The notes beneath the pieces are model-generated. The model had not been told where the DNA came from, searched no databases, and saw nothing but the letters and a program-made list of their open reading frames with translations. DNA of 64,000 nt from Candidatus Bathyarchaeota archaeon A05DMB-3 (GTDB lineage: Archaea > Thermoproteota > Bathyarchaeia > Bathyarchaeales > Bathycorpusculaceae), in assembly GCA_019685555.1 (NCBI GenBank), contig JABFQN010000001.1:1-64000 (forward strand), given 5' to 3'. Below, piece by piece: positions 23,010-31,770 of this stretch. Position 1 is the first letter of the stretch. The number at the start of each line of letters is the position of its first letter. The position numbers and the translations under genes are program-made.

Positions 23010-24287
23010 ATGCGTATCTGAAAGACTTTACAACATCGCTTATCATTTCGTTACTCTACCTATTAATGCTGGCACCAGCATCCTTTGCAAAATCTTCTAC
23101 GGTGTTAGGCCCAGCCTGTTTCACCGGTGAGGAAGGAGTGCTAGACCAGAGCTTGGTAAATACTATAGCAAGCTATTCATCCATAGCTGGGTATAGCACC
23201 TACAACTGGTACGGGACTCAAACAACTGCGGGTAACATATACCTGGCAGCCTTCGGTAATGGCCACGCATATTCGATAACTTTCTACACTGGTCATGGAT
23301 GGCTTGAAAGCTGGATACATTTTTGGGGTTGGCTTGGCAGTGGCACTGGCATTCTCAATATGTTATAAATGCAAACGACACTTCCATGGTTTTTGATTGT
23401 GACATTTATGAGCATTCGTACTGCCAGAATGTAAAGTTCGCGTTTTTATACGCATGTCACTCGGGTGATGTAATCGGAAGCATGATTGAATATCCCTGCG
23501 GAGAAGTGAAGGCCCAAGGAATGCCTCTTGCGTGGCTGCATACTAACCAGTTAAGTAGCGACGGGTACGCAAGCCCTGATAACACAGGACGTGCTTTTAT
23601 TGGATTTCAAGGGGTTGGTCCATACCTTTCTTACGACGGTTTAGGAGCGGCAAATATGGGTTATAATTTCGTTAGATACTTCTACTACGCCGCAATTTAT
23701 CGAGGATACTATTATTCTATTAAAGGTGCCCTTGATTATGCTGCTCAACTGGTTTGGGGTACAAACTTCGGGAGTTGTGTTCTATATACCGGATACACAA
23801 TTGGAGGTTATAACGGAAAGCTGGTGGTTTATGGGGACGGAAACATGCATATAAGCGACTACGCTGGAGGTGGAGGTGGTTGCCCACTTCTCTATGTTTA
23901 CAATGGCGACGAGTACTTTTACGAAGGTTTGCTTGACATACATAATCCCTATGGTATCGACGTCGTCCGAAACCACACTTTGATAGCAACTCCTGAACCT
24001 ATTAAGAACGCATACATGCTCCGCCTGGTGGAACATCCACTAACATAGACCAAGTTAAGCTATTCGCCATACTGGAAGATGGAAAAGTAATCGAATTGCC
24101 ACTTATCTCAGCCATTCATAATAGATACGGCAACGTACTGCCAAAACTATTATTCAGCGACGACGTAAAAACGGATATAGATGCGAACGAGGCGATAAAT
24201 CTCAAATTCCGTGCCTTGCCACCAGTTTACAAAGTCGCAAGTTTTCTCTTTAAAATAGAAGGCAACAATAGGATTACAAAAGTGTAA
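23006..24287 (+). pseudogene. Secreted caspase-like (clan CD) protease, interrupted by two frameshifts
   Basis: The sequence continues through three reading frames. The first runs 23006 to about 23340, with a signal peptide (LIISLLYLLMLAPASFA) and a His dyad candidate in FYTGHGW, His97. The second runs from about 23340 to 24030, with Cys in FAFLYACHSGDVIG, then a Gly-rich GGGGCPLLYVYNGDEYFYEGLLD module. The third runs from about 24030 to 24287 (STNIDQVKLFAILEDGKVIEL to the end). Both shifts are by minus one, each consistent with one missing base; the first lies beside TTTTTGGGG, so a homopolymer sequencing error is possible. If real, the gene is dead or recoded. The HG and ACHSG spacing resembles the caspase/gingipain His-Cys dyad. 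It is coupled to the anchored PepSY-like protein. Confidence 0.65.
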
Positions 24288-24635
24288 AGAGAAACACAAA
24301 ATCCCCTTCTTTTTATTTTGAGTTTTCTTCAGCAGAATGTTAAGTAACGTCCAAAATTTTTAAATCAAATCACTGAAATTTTCAAAGCAACAACATTCGT
24401 GAAATACTGAAAAAGCAAGTATTCCAAAAAGCCATCAAAGCCATTTAATGTATGGGAAAATAGACGAATGCCACAAGACTCATTTCCACATGAAAAATTC
24501 TCTAAACTAACGAAATACATTTTTTAATAATCGCTTTTCCTATTACCTAATTCTGTTAGTAACGTTTAATAGAATTTTATAGGTATAGAGCCTCCTTAAA
24601 TTGAAGTTGACTGTAAATGTGGCTGCGCAAGGCTG
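24288..24635. other. AT-rich spacer, no feature seen
   Basis: This lies between the ends of the interrupted protease and the convergent M24 peptidase gene. It contains T-rich runs that may terminate both transcripts (CTTCTTTTTATTTTG near 24305 on plus). No ORF, repeat or RNA gene is supported. Confidence 0.3.
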
Positions 24636-25829
24636 TTAGGTTATTGTTAGCTGTTCGATTTCTCGCGGATAATATGTGATGAGTTCGCAGCCTTCTTTTG
24701 TTACTAATACAGTGTCGGAGTGGCGGAACCCCGCAAATCCAACTTCGTATATGCCTGGTTCGCAGCTTACCACCATTCCAGCTTTTAGCTTTTCCTTGTT
24801 TCCCATGTCAAGCCATGGAGGCTCGTGTCCCTCTAAGCCTAATCCATGCCCCGTATGATGTTTAACCAAGTGGCTTAGCCCGGCTTTTTTGAAAACAGCC
24901 GATGAAGCCTTGTCGACTTCGCTGCATTCCACGCCTTCCTTTATTTTTTGAATGGCTGCTTCTTGGGCTTTTGTCATTGTTTCAAAGTAGCGTTTCTGTT
25001 TGGCTGATGGCTTGCCAACAATCATGGTGCGTTCAAGCTCGCAGCTGTATCCGCCTATTTCAACGCCAGCCTCGGCTATTACGACGTCGCCACTTTTGAT
25101 TTTGCGTTTTGTTCCAATGGCGTGAGGTATGGCGCTTATCTCGCCAATTTGCCCCCTAAACCCTGCGGAAACTGGAAAAATGTTTCTTAACGGCTCGAAG
25201 TCGACGCCTAAAGTCTTCTTCATTATACTGGATGCGTCCAGCGATGCCGCCAAGGCTACTTCCACATCCCAAGCGCCTTCCGTGGTGTATTCTTGCAGCA
25301 GCGCCACAGCCAAGTTCGCCCATTTTGCGCTTTCCCTTATCAAGGCGACTTCAGCAGGCGACTTGACCAAACGCATTTTCGGCACAAGGTCAGCCATATC
25401 CACAAATTTTGCTTCCGGCAGTTTCCGCGTTATAGGCGGCCCTTGGTATCCCCACATGCCAGCGGCTCCAGCCTTGTTGTCTATGCCAATGCGCTTTTTC
25501 GTCAGTCCCATTTCTTTGAGGAATTCTGCGAAATGCTCTATGGGATGCTTTTCGCCTGGATAGTCCAAGTAGGTTTTAACCTCTTCAATAAGCCTTGTTT
25601 TCAATGGGACATGGTCCTTTTCCAGCAGAGGCCCCATGAAAGTTGTTTTTCCATCTAACGGAATAACCAGCGCTGCTGGTCTTTCGGTGGATATGAAGGA
25701 GTAGCCCGTCAAATAGAAGATGCTTGTGGCGTTTGTCAAATATAAAGCGTCAAGCCTTCTTCGCCCTAAAACTTTTTTGACGGCTTCTATGCGTCTTCCA
25801 TATTCTTTTTCGCTTATGATAAGCTCCAT
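24636..25829 (-). CDS. M24 family Xaa-Pro dipeptidase/aminopeptidase
   Basis: The 397-residue protein has a creatinase-like N-terminal domain and a pita-bread C-terminal domain. The metal ligands appear in order: GDVVIAEAGVEIGGYSCELERTMIVG, HHTGHGLGLEGHEPPWLD, SCEPGIYEVGFAGFRHSDTVLV. The first ligand Asp of the usual DxG is Glu here (AEAG), an interesting variation. These enzymes remove or split Xaa-Pro in the cytoplasm. ATG 25829 follows GAGGGGA. Confidence 0.87.
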   Translation of the reverse strand: MELIISEKEYGRRIEAVKKVLGRRRLDALYLTNATSIFYLTGYSFISTERPAALVIPLDGKTTFMGPLLEKDHVPLKTRLIEEVKTYLDYPGEKHPIEHFAEFLKEMGLTKKRIGIDNKAGAAGMWGYQGPPITRKLPEAKFVDMADLVPKMRLVKSPAEVALIRESAKWANLAVALLQEYTTEGAWDVEVALAASLDASSIMKKTLGVDFEPLRNIFPVSAGFRGQIGEISAIPHAIGTKRKIKSGDVVIAEAGVEIGGYSCELERTMIVGKPSAKQKRYFETMTKAQEAAIQKIKEGVECSEVDKASSAVFKKAGLSHLVKHHTGHGLGLEGHEPPWLDMGNKEKLKAGMVVSCEPGIYEVGFAGFRHSDTVLVTKEGCELITYYPREIEQLTIT

Positions 25830-25944
25830 AACAGTTCCCCTCTTTAAAGACTGATATTTTCTGTTGATGCTGTTAAATGCTTTTCCAAAAAAGGGTTAGG
25901 CTTTTTAAAGCTCAGCCCATAAAAGGATAGTCTGGCGGTAAAAT

Positions 25945-26403
25945 TTGGCAAAATCCCCAAAGGAGTTTAACCAAACAGTTTTGGAATCCATGCTGAAGGG
26001 AAAAACATTGATTGTTTATTGGTATCTTCTTCAACAGCCAAGCCGCAGCGTCGGCGTCCGCGAGGTTCAAAGAGCCCTAAACCTTTCCAGCCCAAGCATA
26101 GCGGTTCACCACCTTGAAAAACTGGAGGAGTTAGGGCTTGTCAAGAAAAGGCCGACGGGCGAATATGTGCTGGAGGAAGAGGTGAAAATTGGAATTTTAA
26201 GGTTTTTCACCCGCATGGGCCGTTTTATGGTCCCCCGCTACCTCTTCTACTCGGTTCTTTTTACAACGATGCTGACAACTTACACCACCCTATGCATTTT
26301 GGGTCATGTGGGGCCGAACTTTTACGCCATCATGTTTGGACTTATCGCCGCGTTAGCCTTCTGGATTGAAACAATCCGCGTTTGGAGGGCAAAACCCATT
26401 TGA
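25945..26403 (+). CDS. Winged-helix regulator with two membrane helices
   Basis: The 152-residue protein has an N-terminal wHTH (IVYWYLLQQPSRSVGVREVQRALNLSSPSIAVHHLEKLEELGLVKK) and two C-terminal membrane spans (YLFYSVLFTTMLTTYTTLCIL, FYAIMFGLIAALAFWIETIRVW). It could be a membrane-tethered transcription factor responding to the envelope, as seen in other archaea. The start is TTG at 25945. Two membrane protein genes follow on the same strand and are its likely targets or partners. Confidence 0.8.
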   Translation: MAKSPKEFNQTVLESMLKGKTLIVYWYLLQQPSRSVGVREVQRALNLSSPSIAVHHLEKLEELGLVKKRPTGEYVLEEEVKIGILRFFTRMGRFMVPRYLFYSVLFTTMLTTYTTLCILGHVGPNFYAIMFGLIAALAFWIETIRVWRAKPI

Positions 26404-26479
26404 AGAAGCCTTTCAGAATTGTTCTAAAATCTAGATTTAAAAGGCTGGAAAACCATAACAGCCACAGAGGCGAAGTTCC

Positions 26480-26755
26480 TTGAAAAAGGGTTTGGTTTAC
26501 TCTTTGATGGCAGCGGTTCTCGGAGTGTTGGTAGTGGTGGTTCCGCTTTTCCTTATGCCAATCGCTGACATGGAACATTATGGAACGGAATTTGAACCTC
26601 TAGCCCTTTCGGAAAGGATGAGAAACCTTGAAACCCTTTACGGTCTTGGCAAGGCTTCAACGCAGGGCTATTTCGCTGGCCTATCAATCTTTATAATCGG
26701 CTTCGCAGCCGCTGTGGTTGTCTATCTCCTTGTTAAGGCTAGATTTTCAAGTTAG
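26480..26755 (+). CDS. Two-span membrane protein
   Basis: The 91-residue protein has membrane helices at both ends (LVYSLMAAVLGVLVVVVPLFLMPI and YFAGLSIFIIGFAAAVVVYLLV). Between them lies an extracellular-looking loop of about 45 residues (DMEHYGTEFEPLALSERMRNLETLYGLG). The start is TTG at 26480. The family is unknown; it is probably cotranscribed with the wHTH gene before it and the anchored protein after it. Confidence 0.65.
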   Translation: MKKGLVYSLMAAVLGVLVVVVPLFLMPIADMEHYGTEFEPLALSERMRNLETLYGLGKASTQGYFAGLSIFIIGFAAAVVVYLLVKARFSS

Positions 26756-26836
26756 AACTGTTCCAGTTTTGGTACAATGATGTTCTAAACCATAGCATTA
26801 TAGATGTATCATCGCAATATTTTCTTGGTGAGATTT

Positions 26837-27556
26837 ATGGTGGTTAAGAGGAAAGAGATGGTTGCAGCAGTCATCCTCGGCGCTGTTCTTATTTCGCTCA
26901 TTTACTATTCAAGTATAGCGAACAAACCTCACGAGTCATTTTATGGGGAAGGCAGCCTTTTAGAGTGGGCTTTAATGCCGAAAAGCTATAGCGGCTCCGT
27001 TCAATCCCAGCTCTCTCAAATAATAACTGAAACCATAGAGGGCGAACTGGAAAAGGGAGCCTTTGAAAACGTCGTCAACAGCCTTGTAGCTCTGACAGAG
27101 CATAAGGGAGGGTATGTCAAATCTTTACGCATGACCTACGTTGACGGCGCATGGAGTGGTCAACTGATCTGCAAACTACTTCCAGAAAACGTGACATCCT
27201 TCACATTCAAGGTTAGAGAAATAATTGACGCAAACGGCACGGTTACATACATAAACATAAGCATAGAAGAAGTGGAGGAGCCCCAACAGCAGCCTCAAGA
27301 ACCCATTCACTCAACAATTTACATAAACTTGAAGGAGAAAAAGCCGCAAGGCGGAAATGTAATTCCAGCGTCTTTGGCACCCGTTGTTGAAATTCTTTCA
27401 AAGGGATTGATTTTGATTGCTCAAGGCGTGTTGATAGGCGTGCCCATATGTTTCGCTTCGCTTGGCGTGGTTCTGCTTGTGAATAGGGGCTTACTGCCCA
27501 TTTGGAAAAGTTTGTTGAAGAAGCCAAAAGTGGCTGCTGCAGCTTCCGCTGAATAA
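26837..27556 (+). CDS. Membrane-anchored extracellular protein, unknown
   Basis: The 239-residue protein has an N-terminal anchor (MVAAVILGAVLISLIYYSSI) and an exposed domain with long helices and beta strands (VNSLVALTEHKGGYVKSLRMTYVDGAWSGQLICKL). The C-terminal membrane span is ILIAQGVLIGVPICFASLGVVLLV. The exposed part resembles DUF4349-like or coiled-coil anchored domains, but I cannot name it. I chose the ATG at 26837 because GGTGA lies four bases upstream; an ATG at 26804 would add eleven residues. It is the third gene of the HTH/membrane cluster. Confidence 0.62.
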   Translation: MVVKRKEMVAAVILGAVLISLIYYSSIANKPHESFYGEGSLLEWALMPKSYSGSVQSQLSQIITETIEGELEKGAFENVVNSLVALTEHKGGYVKSLRMTYVDGAWSGQLICKLLPENVTSFTFKVREIIDANGTVTYINISIEEVEEPQQQPQEPIHSTIYINLKEKKPQGGNVIPASLAPVVEILSKGLILIAQGVLIGVPICFASLGVVLLVNRGLLPIWKSLLKKPKVAAAASAE

Positions 27557-27559
27557 GCA

Positions 27560-28072
27560 TTAAACTTCGGATTCTTTTGCCGAGTTTATGCATAACTGAA
27601 GAAACTTGTTTAGGCTTAACCCAAATTCAACGCACCGTGCTATGTTGCTTTTATGCCATGATGTAGTTTTTGACGCCTTTGTTATTTCCGCTTGAAAAGT
27701 TTTAACAGTTAACTCTTTTTTGGCTTTCATGATTTTTTCTATTATAACGACTGCGGAATCCGTGGCTATCAGTGCCTTGTCAAGCTTGCTTTTGGGTTTA
27801 ACTCCAGTCCTATAATCGTGCGCCTTTATCGCATAAACTGCCTTCTCTGGAAGTCTTTCCTTCAGCTTTTCCGCAGTAACAATGCCATGCTTTTGCATAT
27901 CTCCTTTAACTTCATCATAATCGAGGTCATGGAGCAAACCAACAATTTTCCAAAGCCATATGTCCTCTTTTAGTTCCTTAGCCATTTCAGCCATAATAGC
28001 GGAAACTAGCAGGGCGTGAGCGTATTTGCTGGTGCTTTTGATAAGCTGTATGGCTTCCTCTTCAGACATCAT
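27560..28072 (-). CDS. HD domain phosphohydrolase
   Basis: The 170-residue HD-superfamily protein has the metal site in WKIVGLLHDLDYDEV and a preceding His in KYAHALLVSAIMAEMA. A later KAHDYRTGVKPKSKLDKALIATDSA supplies further ligands. Members hydrolyse nucleotides or related phosphates, and the substrate here is unknown. It overlaps the 3-prime end of trmI by 11 bases on the same strand, so the two are cotranscribed. Confidence 0.85.
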   Translation of the reverse strand: MMSEEEAIQLIKSTSKYAHALLVSAIMAEMAKELKEDIWLWKIVGLLHDLDYDEVKGDMQKHGIVTAEKLKERLPEKAVYAIKAHDYRTGVKPKSKLDKALIATDSAVVIIEKIMKAKKELTVKTFQAEITKASKTTSWHKSNIARCVEFGLSLNKFLQLCINSAKESEV

Positions 28073-28889
28073 TGTTGGCTATTCCTTTTGGTTCCTTCTT
28101 TTCTGCTGGTGGTGGTTTTAACGCTTTTCTTGCAAAGGTTATGTAGCCTGTGTGTGCTGTCATAAGCGTCTGAGGTCTTGTTTTGCCTTTTTCTGTTTGC
28201 ATTCCCCGCATCAGACATTCGACAGTTTCTATGTCTATGAAGCCATTTTCCTTCAAGGCTTCCACGGTTTTAACCACTTGGTCTATGGTTGGGCTGAAGG
28301 AAACCAATGTTCCACAAGGCTTCAACGCCTTATAAGCGTGGAGGGTGACAAGCCACGGTGTCGCCATATCCAATATGACGGCGTCCAAGTTGTTTTCGTC
28401 TATGCCAGCCGTAACATCCTTGTTTTTAAGCTTCACGTAGTCCATTAAGCCAGCCCGCTTAATGTTTTTCTCCGCAGTTTCAAGGAATTCGCTTCTAACT
28501 TCGTAGCTGTAGACGCGGCCGTTTGGCCTAACATAGTGAGCTAGGGCTGTGGTTAAGGCTCCTGTCCCTGTTCCGGCTTCGGCGACGCGGCTGCCCGGGC
28601 CTATTCCGCTGAAGATTATTATTAGGGCTATGTCTTTTGGGTACATTATCTGGGTTCTTCTAACGCTTTTCATTATATAATCGCGGAGCAAGGGTTTAAG
28701 AACCGTGAACTGGACGCCGAGGCTGCTTGTGACGGTTGAGCCGTATTCTTTGCCGATTATGTCGTCGATTTTTATGAAGCCCTTATGTGTGTGAAAGGTT
28801 TTTCCAGCCTCAACTTTGACGAGGTATGTTCTCCTCTGGTCCAAGTATAGAAGTATGTATTCGCCTTCCACAATTTTTTGGCTTAACAA
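28062..28889 (-). CDS. trmI: tRNA (adenine-N1)-methyltransferase TrmI
   Basis: The 275-residue archaeal TrmI forms 1-methyladenosine at position 57/58 of tRNA. It has a small N-terminal beta domain (YILLYLDQRRTYLVKVEAGKTFHTHKGFI), then QIMYPKDIALIIIFSGIGPGSRVAEAGTGTGALTTALAHYV for SAM binding, YSYEVRSEFLETAEKN, and the active-site string AVILDMATPWLVT. It acts as a tetramer. The start is TTG at 28889. The C-terminal 20 residues are proline- and lysine-rich. Confidence 0.93.
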   Translation of the reverse strand: MLSQKIVEGEYILLYLDQRRTYLVKVEAGKTFHTHKGFIKIDDIIGKEYGSTVTSSLGVQFTVLKPLLRDYIMKSVRRTQIMYPKDIALIIIFSGIGPGSRVAEAGTGTGALTTALAHYVRPNGRVYSYEVRSEFLETAEKNIKRAGLMDYVKLKNKDVTAGIDENNLDAVILDMATPWLVTLHAYKALKPCGTLVSFSPTIDQVVKTVEALKENGFIDIETVECLMRGMQTEKGKTRPQTLMTAHTGYITFARKALKPPPAEKKEPKGIANNDV

Positions 28890-28909
28890 GGCTTTTCACT
28901 GCACCGCCT

Positions 28910-30388
28910 TTAAGGCGTGTACTTGAAGGGGTGTTTAGCGCGATCCTTGTTTTCTATAAGCTCGTCTATGGAGGGTCTTCCTTCTATAGCTTTTCTTATG
29001 GCGTGGCGCATAGCCTTATAATTGTTTATGTAAACGCGCTGTCGGTCCACAGCCGATGGGTGAACAAAAACATTTGCAATTATTATCAAGTCTTCTGCGG
29101 CGTCTTTTGGTATTGTGCCGTCTGCCACGCTGTCCGCCACGGCTTTGGCTACAGCTGTTTGGGCTGGTCCATAAACTAGGCTGGCTTGGCGCATGCTGGT
29201 TATCGTAACTGTTGGAACGATTAGCGTTATGGGTTTAATCGCCAAATTCGGTTCCAATATGGCTAATAACGGCTCATGTCCCGGCGTTGGAGCAGCCTTA
29301 GCTTTGGCGAAAGCTGCGCCCACTGGGCCGTCTTTTCTGCCTATCACAAGGTCTATGTGGGCTACCTCTGCGCCTGTTCCAGCCAAAGCTTCGCCTATGC
29401 GGAGGTTAAAGTCTTTTATAATTTCGGGGGTTATGTCAACAGCCATAAAACGTTGTTCTAGGGGCTTCTCTGTAATCTCGAAGGTTACGGGTTTTGGCTC
29501 TATTTTTCCAATTTTTTCAAGGTCTAAGCGGAGCTCCTCCCTAGCCTCGTAGGTTAGTTCCCCGCCGATGCTTAGCGGCAGCCTAACTGGGCCTACTTTG
29601 ATTTTCATCATGTTTAGAGCTGCTTTTGCGCCGACGGGTCCGCTTCCAGCAATTATGCGGGCTATTTTCTGAACCTTGTATTGAAGTTCTCTAGCCTTTT
29701 GCAGCTCGCCGTTCTTTATGCAATTATATATTTGAACCCAGATGTCAGGTATAACGTTGGCGCTGGCAAGTATGGCGCCGGAGCAGCCCGCTGCCAGTGC
29801 TGCCACAACCACTTCGTCGTGTCCGCATAAAACGTTGATTTTGTCTCTGACTTTTTCCAGCACAGCCAGCAAATAGCTGAGTTGTCCGCTGCTGTCTTTT
29901 AAGCCTACAATGTTTGGGATTTGCGCTAGATCTTCAACCATTTGCCATGTAAGCTGTACGCCCGTGCACTGGGGAATGTTGTAGAGGATTATGGGCATGT
30001 CTGCTTTGCTTGCAATCGTGTCGTAATGCTCATATATTCCACGGTCTGCAGGCTTCAAATAGAAGGGCGTAACAATCAAGGCTGCGTCGGCGCCCACATC
30101 CTTCGCGTACCTCGCCATTTCCAAGGCTTGGTCTGTGCCGCTAGCTCCTGTTCCAGCAACCACTGGAACCCGCCCGTTAACCTCGTCCAACACAGCCTTT
30201 ATTACTTGTTTACGTTCTTCAACGGTCATGTTTACAAACTCGCCTGTTGTGCCGCATGGAACAACTCCGTGGACGCCTAGCTCTATACAGCGGTCAACTA
30301 GAAAACGCAGTCTTTCTTCATCAACGGCTTTTCCATCGTCGGTGAAAGGTGTAACCAGCGCGGGCATTATTCCTTCTGGTTTAAACAT
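28910..30388 (-). CDS. Fusion of DHDPS-superfamily aldolase and formaldehyde-activating enzyme (Fae)
   Basis: In this 492-residue protein, residues 1-295 are a DapA/NAL-type (beta/alpha)8 aldolase: Thr47-Thr48 in CGTTGE, Tyr110, Tyr136 and Schiff-base Lys164 in VGLKDSSG. Each lies three residues after the E. coli DHDPS counterpart. The DHDPS substrate-binding Arg138 is Cys141 here (YNIPQCTG), so it is probably not a lysine-pathway enzyme. Residues 312-470 are Fae, with the catalytic His344 in EVAHIDLVIG and YGPAQTAVAKAVADSVADGTIP. Fae condenses formaldehyde with tetrahydromethanopterin. A retro-aldol reaction releasing formaldehyde straight to Fae is an attractive inference. The start is ATG 30388 after GAGAGGAGAG; the frame stays open to 30469. 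Confidence 0.93.
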   Translation of the reverse strand: MFKPEGIMPALVTPFTDDGKAVDEERLRFLVDRCIELGVHGVVPCGTTGEFVNMTVEERKQVIKAVLDEVNGRVPVVAGTGASGTDQALEMARYAKDVGADAALIVTPFYLKPADRGIYEHYDTIASKADMPIILYNIPQCTGVQLTWQMVEDLAQIPNIVGLKDSSGQLSYLLAVLEKVRDKINVLCGHDEVVVAALAAGCSGAILASANVIPDIWVQIYNCIKNGELQKARELQYKVQKIARIIAGSGPVGAKAALNMMKIKVGPVRLPLSIGGELTYEAREELRLDLEKIGKIEPKPVTFEITEKPLEQRFMAVDITPEIIKDFNLRIGEALAGTGAEVAHIDLVIGRKDGPVGAAFAKAKAAPTPGHEPLLAILEPNLAIKPITLIVPTVTITSMRQASLVYGPAQTAVAKAVADSVADGTIPKDAAEDLIIIANVFVHPSAVDRQRVYINNYKAMRHAIRKAIEGRPSIDELIENKDRAKHPFKYTP

Positions 30389-30471
30389 GCTCTCTCCTCT
30401 CGAAATACCATAAATGTTAAACAATTTAAACCTTTGAATAGAAATATGCTGTTCTATTGGAGGATGCATGT

Positions 30472-31758
30472 TTGGAAAGGTTGAAGAAGAAACTTTTAAT
30501 CGAAAATAAGAGGATGGAAGAAGTTAACGCTTTCCTGATACGGGAAGACAATCCCTTGGTGAACGGCATTCTGGAAATAATTGAAAAATACGGCGGAGTT
30601 GAGGAAATCAACAGAAAAGCCAGAGAAAACAGCCAACTAGAAAACCTCATGGCGCGTCTTGAAAAAATGAAGTCGCCTTTCCTTAAGGATGTTGAATGGC
30701 TCAATAAACAACGGGATAAAGAATCTTTTATAAGCATATCTGATTACCGTAGAAAAATTTTGGGGGAAAAGGCGGATTCCATGAAATTTGACGAGTCTTA
30801 CGCTGTTACGCTTGAAATTAGCGCTTGCAACTTTTTCCCATGGCTTGTTGAAGAAGCTAAGAAGGCGATTAGGCAGCGGGACCTTATGCCAGCCCGCTAC
30901 ATAAGAGTGCGCTCCATGAAAGAGCAAGTTGAAGACGGAGACATTTTTGCTTTTGCAGCAGCCATGCAGATTATTGGGGCTTCGTATGTGCAGACTTTGG
31001 ACACTAAGGGCACCATGCCCGGCCCCGACGGAAAACCAGTAAACATCCATTTAGGCGGACCGGAAACAATAACGGGTTATTTCGGTGGTGTCGGCGTTCC
31101 AAATGAGTATACCCTGAAATGGGTTGAAGAATACTTGCACTATTATACGGAATATGGCGTGAGGCAGGTTTTAAACACAAACATTGGAACTGTTCTGTTG
31201 GGATTTTTGCTGCACAGACTTGGAATAGACGTAGAGTTCAAAATTTCTGTTTTCCTCGGAGCCGACAACCCCTACTCCGTTTTGTGGATTCTCATGATGG
31301 CGAAACTCTTCAGCCGAAAAGACTGCGCAACACCCTTAGTTGGATTCAACCTTTCAAATTCGGTGGACAACCAAACCATTGAGCTTTCCGCCTACATTCG
31401 CAAAGCCTTTGGATTCGAGGATGTTGTGCGTATAGAACATCATATAACAGAAGCCTACAAGAGCATTGTCCGCCAACCCTACGACCGCCTAAATGAACTG
31501 ATAGAATTGGCAGACCATGTGAAAAACATAAGCGCCAAACACGAGGGCGCACCGCCAGAAGTGGAGAAAACCCGCGAACACCCATCAGACATACTGGACT
31601 ACTTTATACCGAAAAAAGAGATACTGGAAAAAGGGTTAATGCCAAAACTATTAGCAAACTATTTGGACAAGCACGACGCCGTAAACAGAACGGCAAAAGC
31701 CCTAACAGAGAAAGCTTTAACCTTCACAGCCGCCCAAAACCTCCACAAAAAAGAGTAA
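30472..31758 (+). CDS. Unrecognised 428-aa cytoplasmic protein divergent from the aldolase-Fae gene
   Basis: I do not recognise this protein. It has a helical N-terminal region (about 1-95, IENKRMEEVNAFLIRE to LARLEKMKSPFLK). A globular part follows with repeated strand/helix units (YAVTLEISACNFFPWLVEEAKKAI, YIRVRSMKEQVEDGDIFAFAAAMQIIGASYVQTL, KPVNIHLGGPETITGYFGG, RQVLNTNIGTVLLGFLLHRLGIDVEFKISVFLGADNPYSVL), perhaps a TIM barrel. There is no signal, membrane helix or Cys cluster. The TTG at 30472 follows GGAGG by eight bases; a TTG at 30457 is the alternative. It shares an 80-base divergent promoter region with the aldolase-Fae fusion, which suggests a link in one-carbon or keto-acid chemistry. 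Confidence 0.6.
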   Translation: MERLKKKLLIENKRMEEVNAFLIREDNPLVNGILEIIEKYGGVEEINRKARENSQLENLMARLEKMKSPFLKDVEWLNKQRDKESFISISDYRRKILGEKADSMKFDESYAVTLEISACNFFPWLVEEAKKAIRQRDLMPARYIRVRSMKEQVEDGDIFAFAAAMQIIGASYVQTLDTKGTMPGPDGKPVNIHLGGPETITGYFGGVGVPNEYTLKWVEEYLHYYTEYGVRQVLNTNIGTVLLGFLLHRLGIDVEFKISVFLGADNPYSVLWILMMAKLFSRKDCATPLVGFNLSNSVDNQTIELSAYIRKAFGFEDVVRIEHHITEAYKSIVRQPYDRLNELIELADHVKNISAKHEGAPPEVEKTREHPSDILDYFIPKKEILEKGLMPKLLANYLDKHDAVNRTAKALTEKALTFTAAQNLHKKE

Positions 31759-31770
31759 AGATGGGATGGG

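Noticed and set aside
28910-30388. Two separate genes dapA and fae
   Set aside because: The reading frame is continuous with a linker at about residues 296-311 and no internal start with Shine-Dalgarno, so a fusion is the simpler reading.
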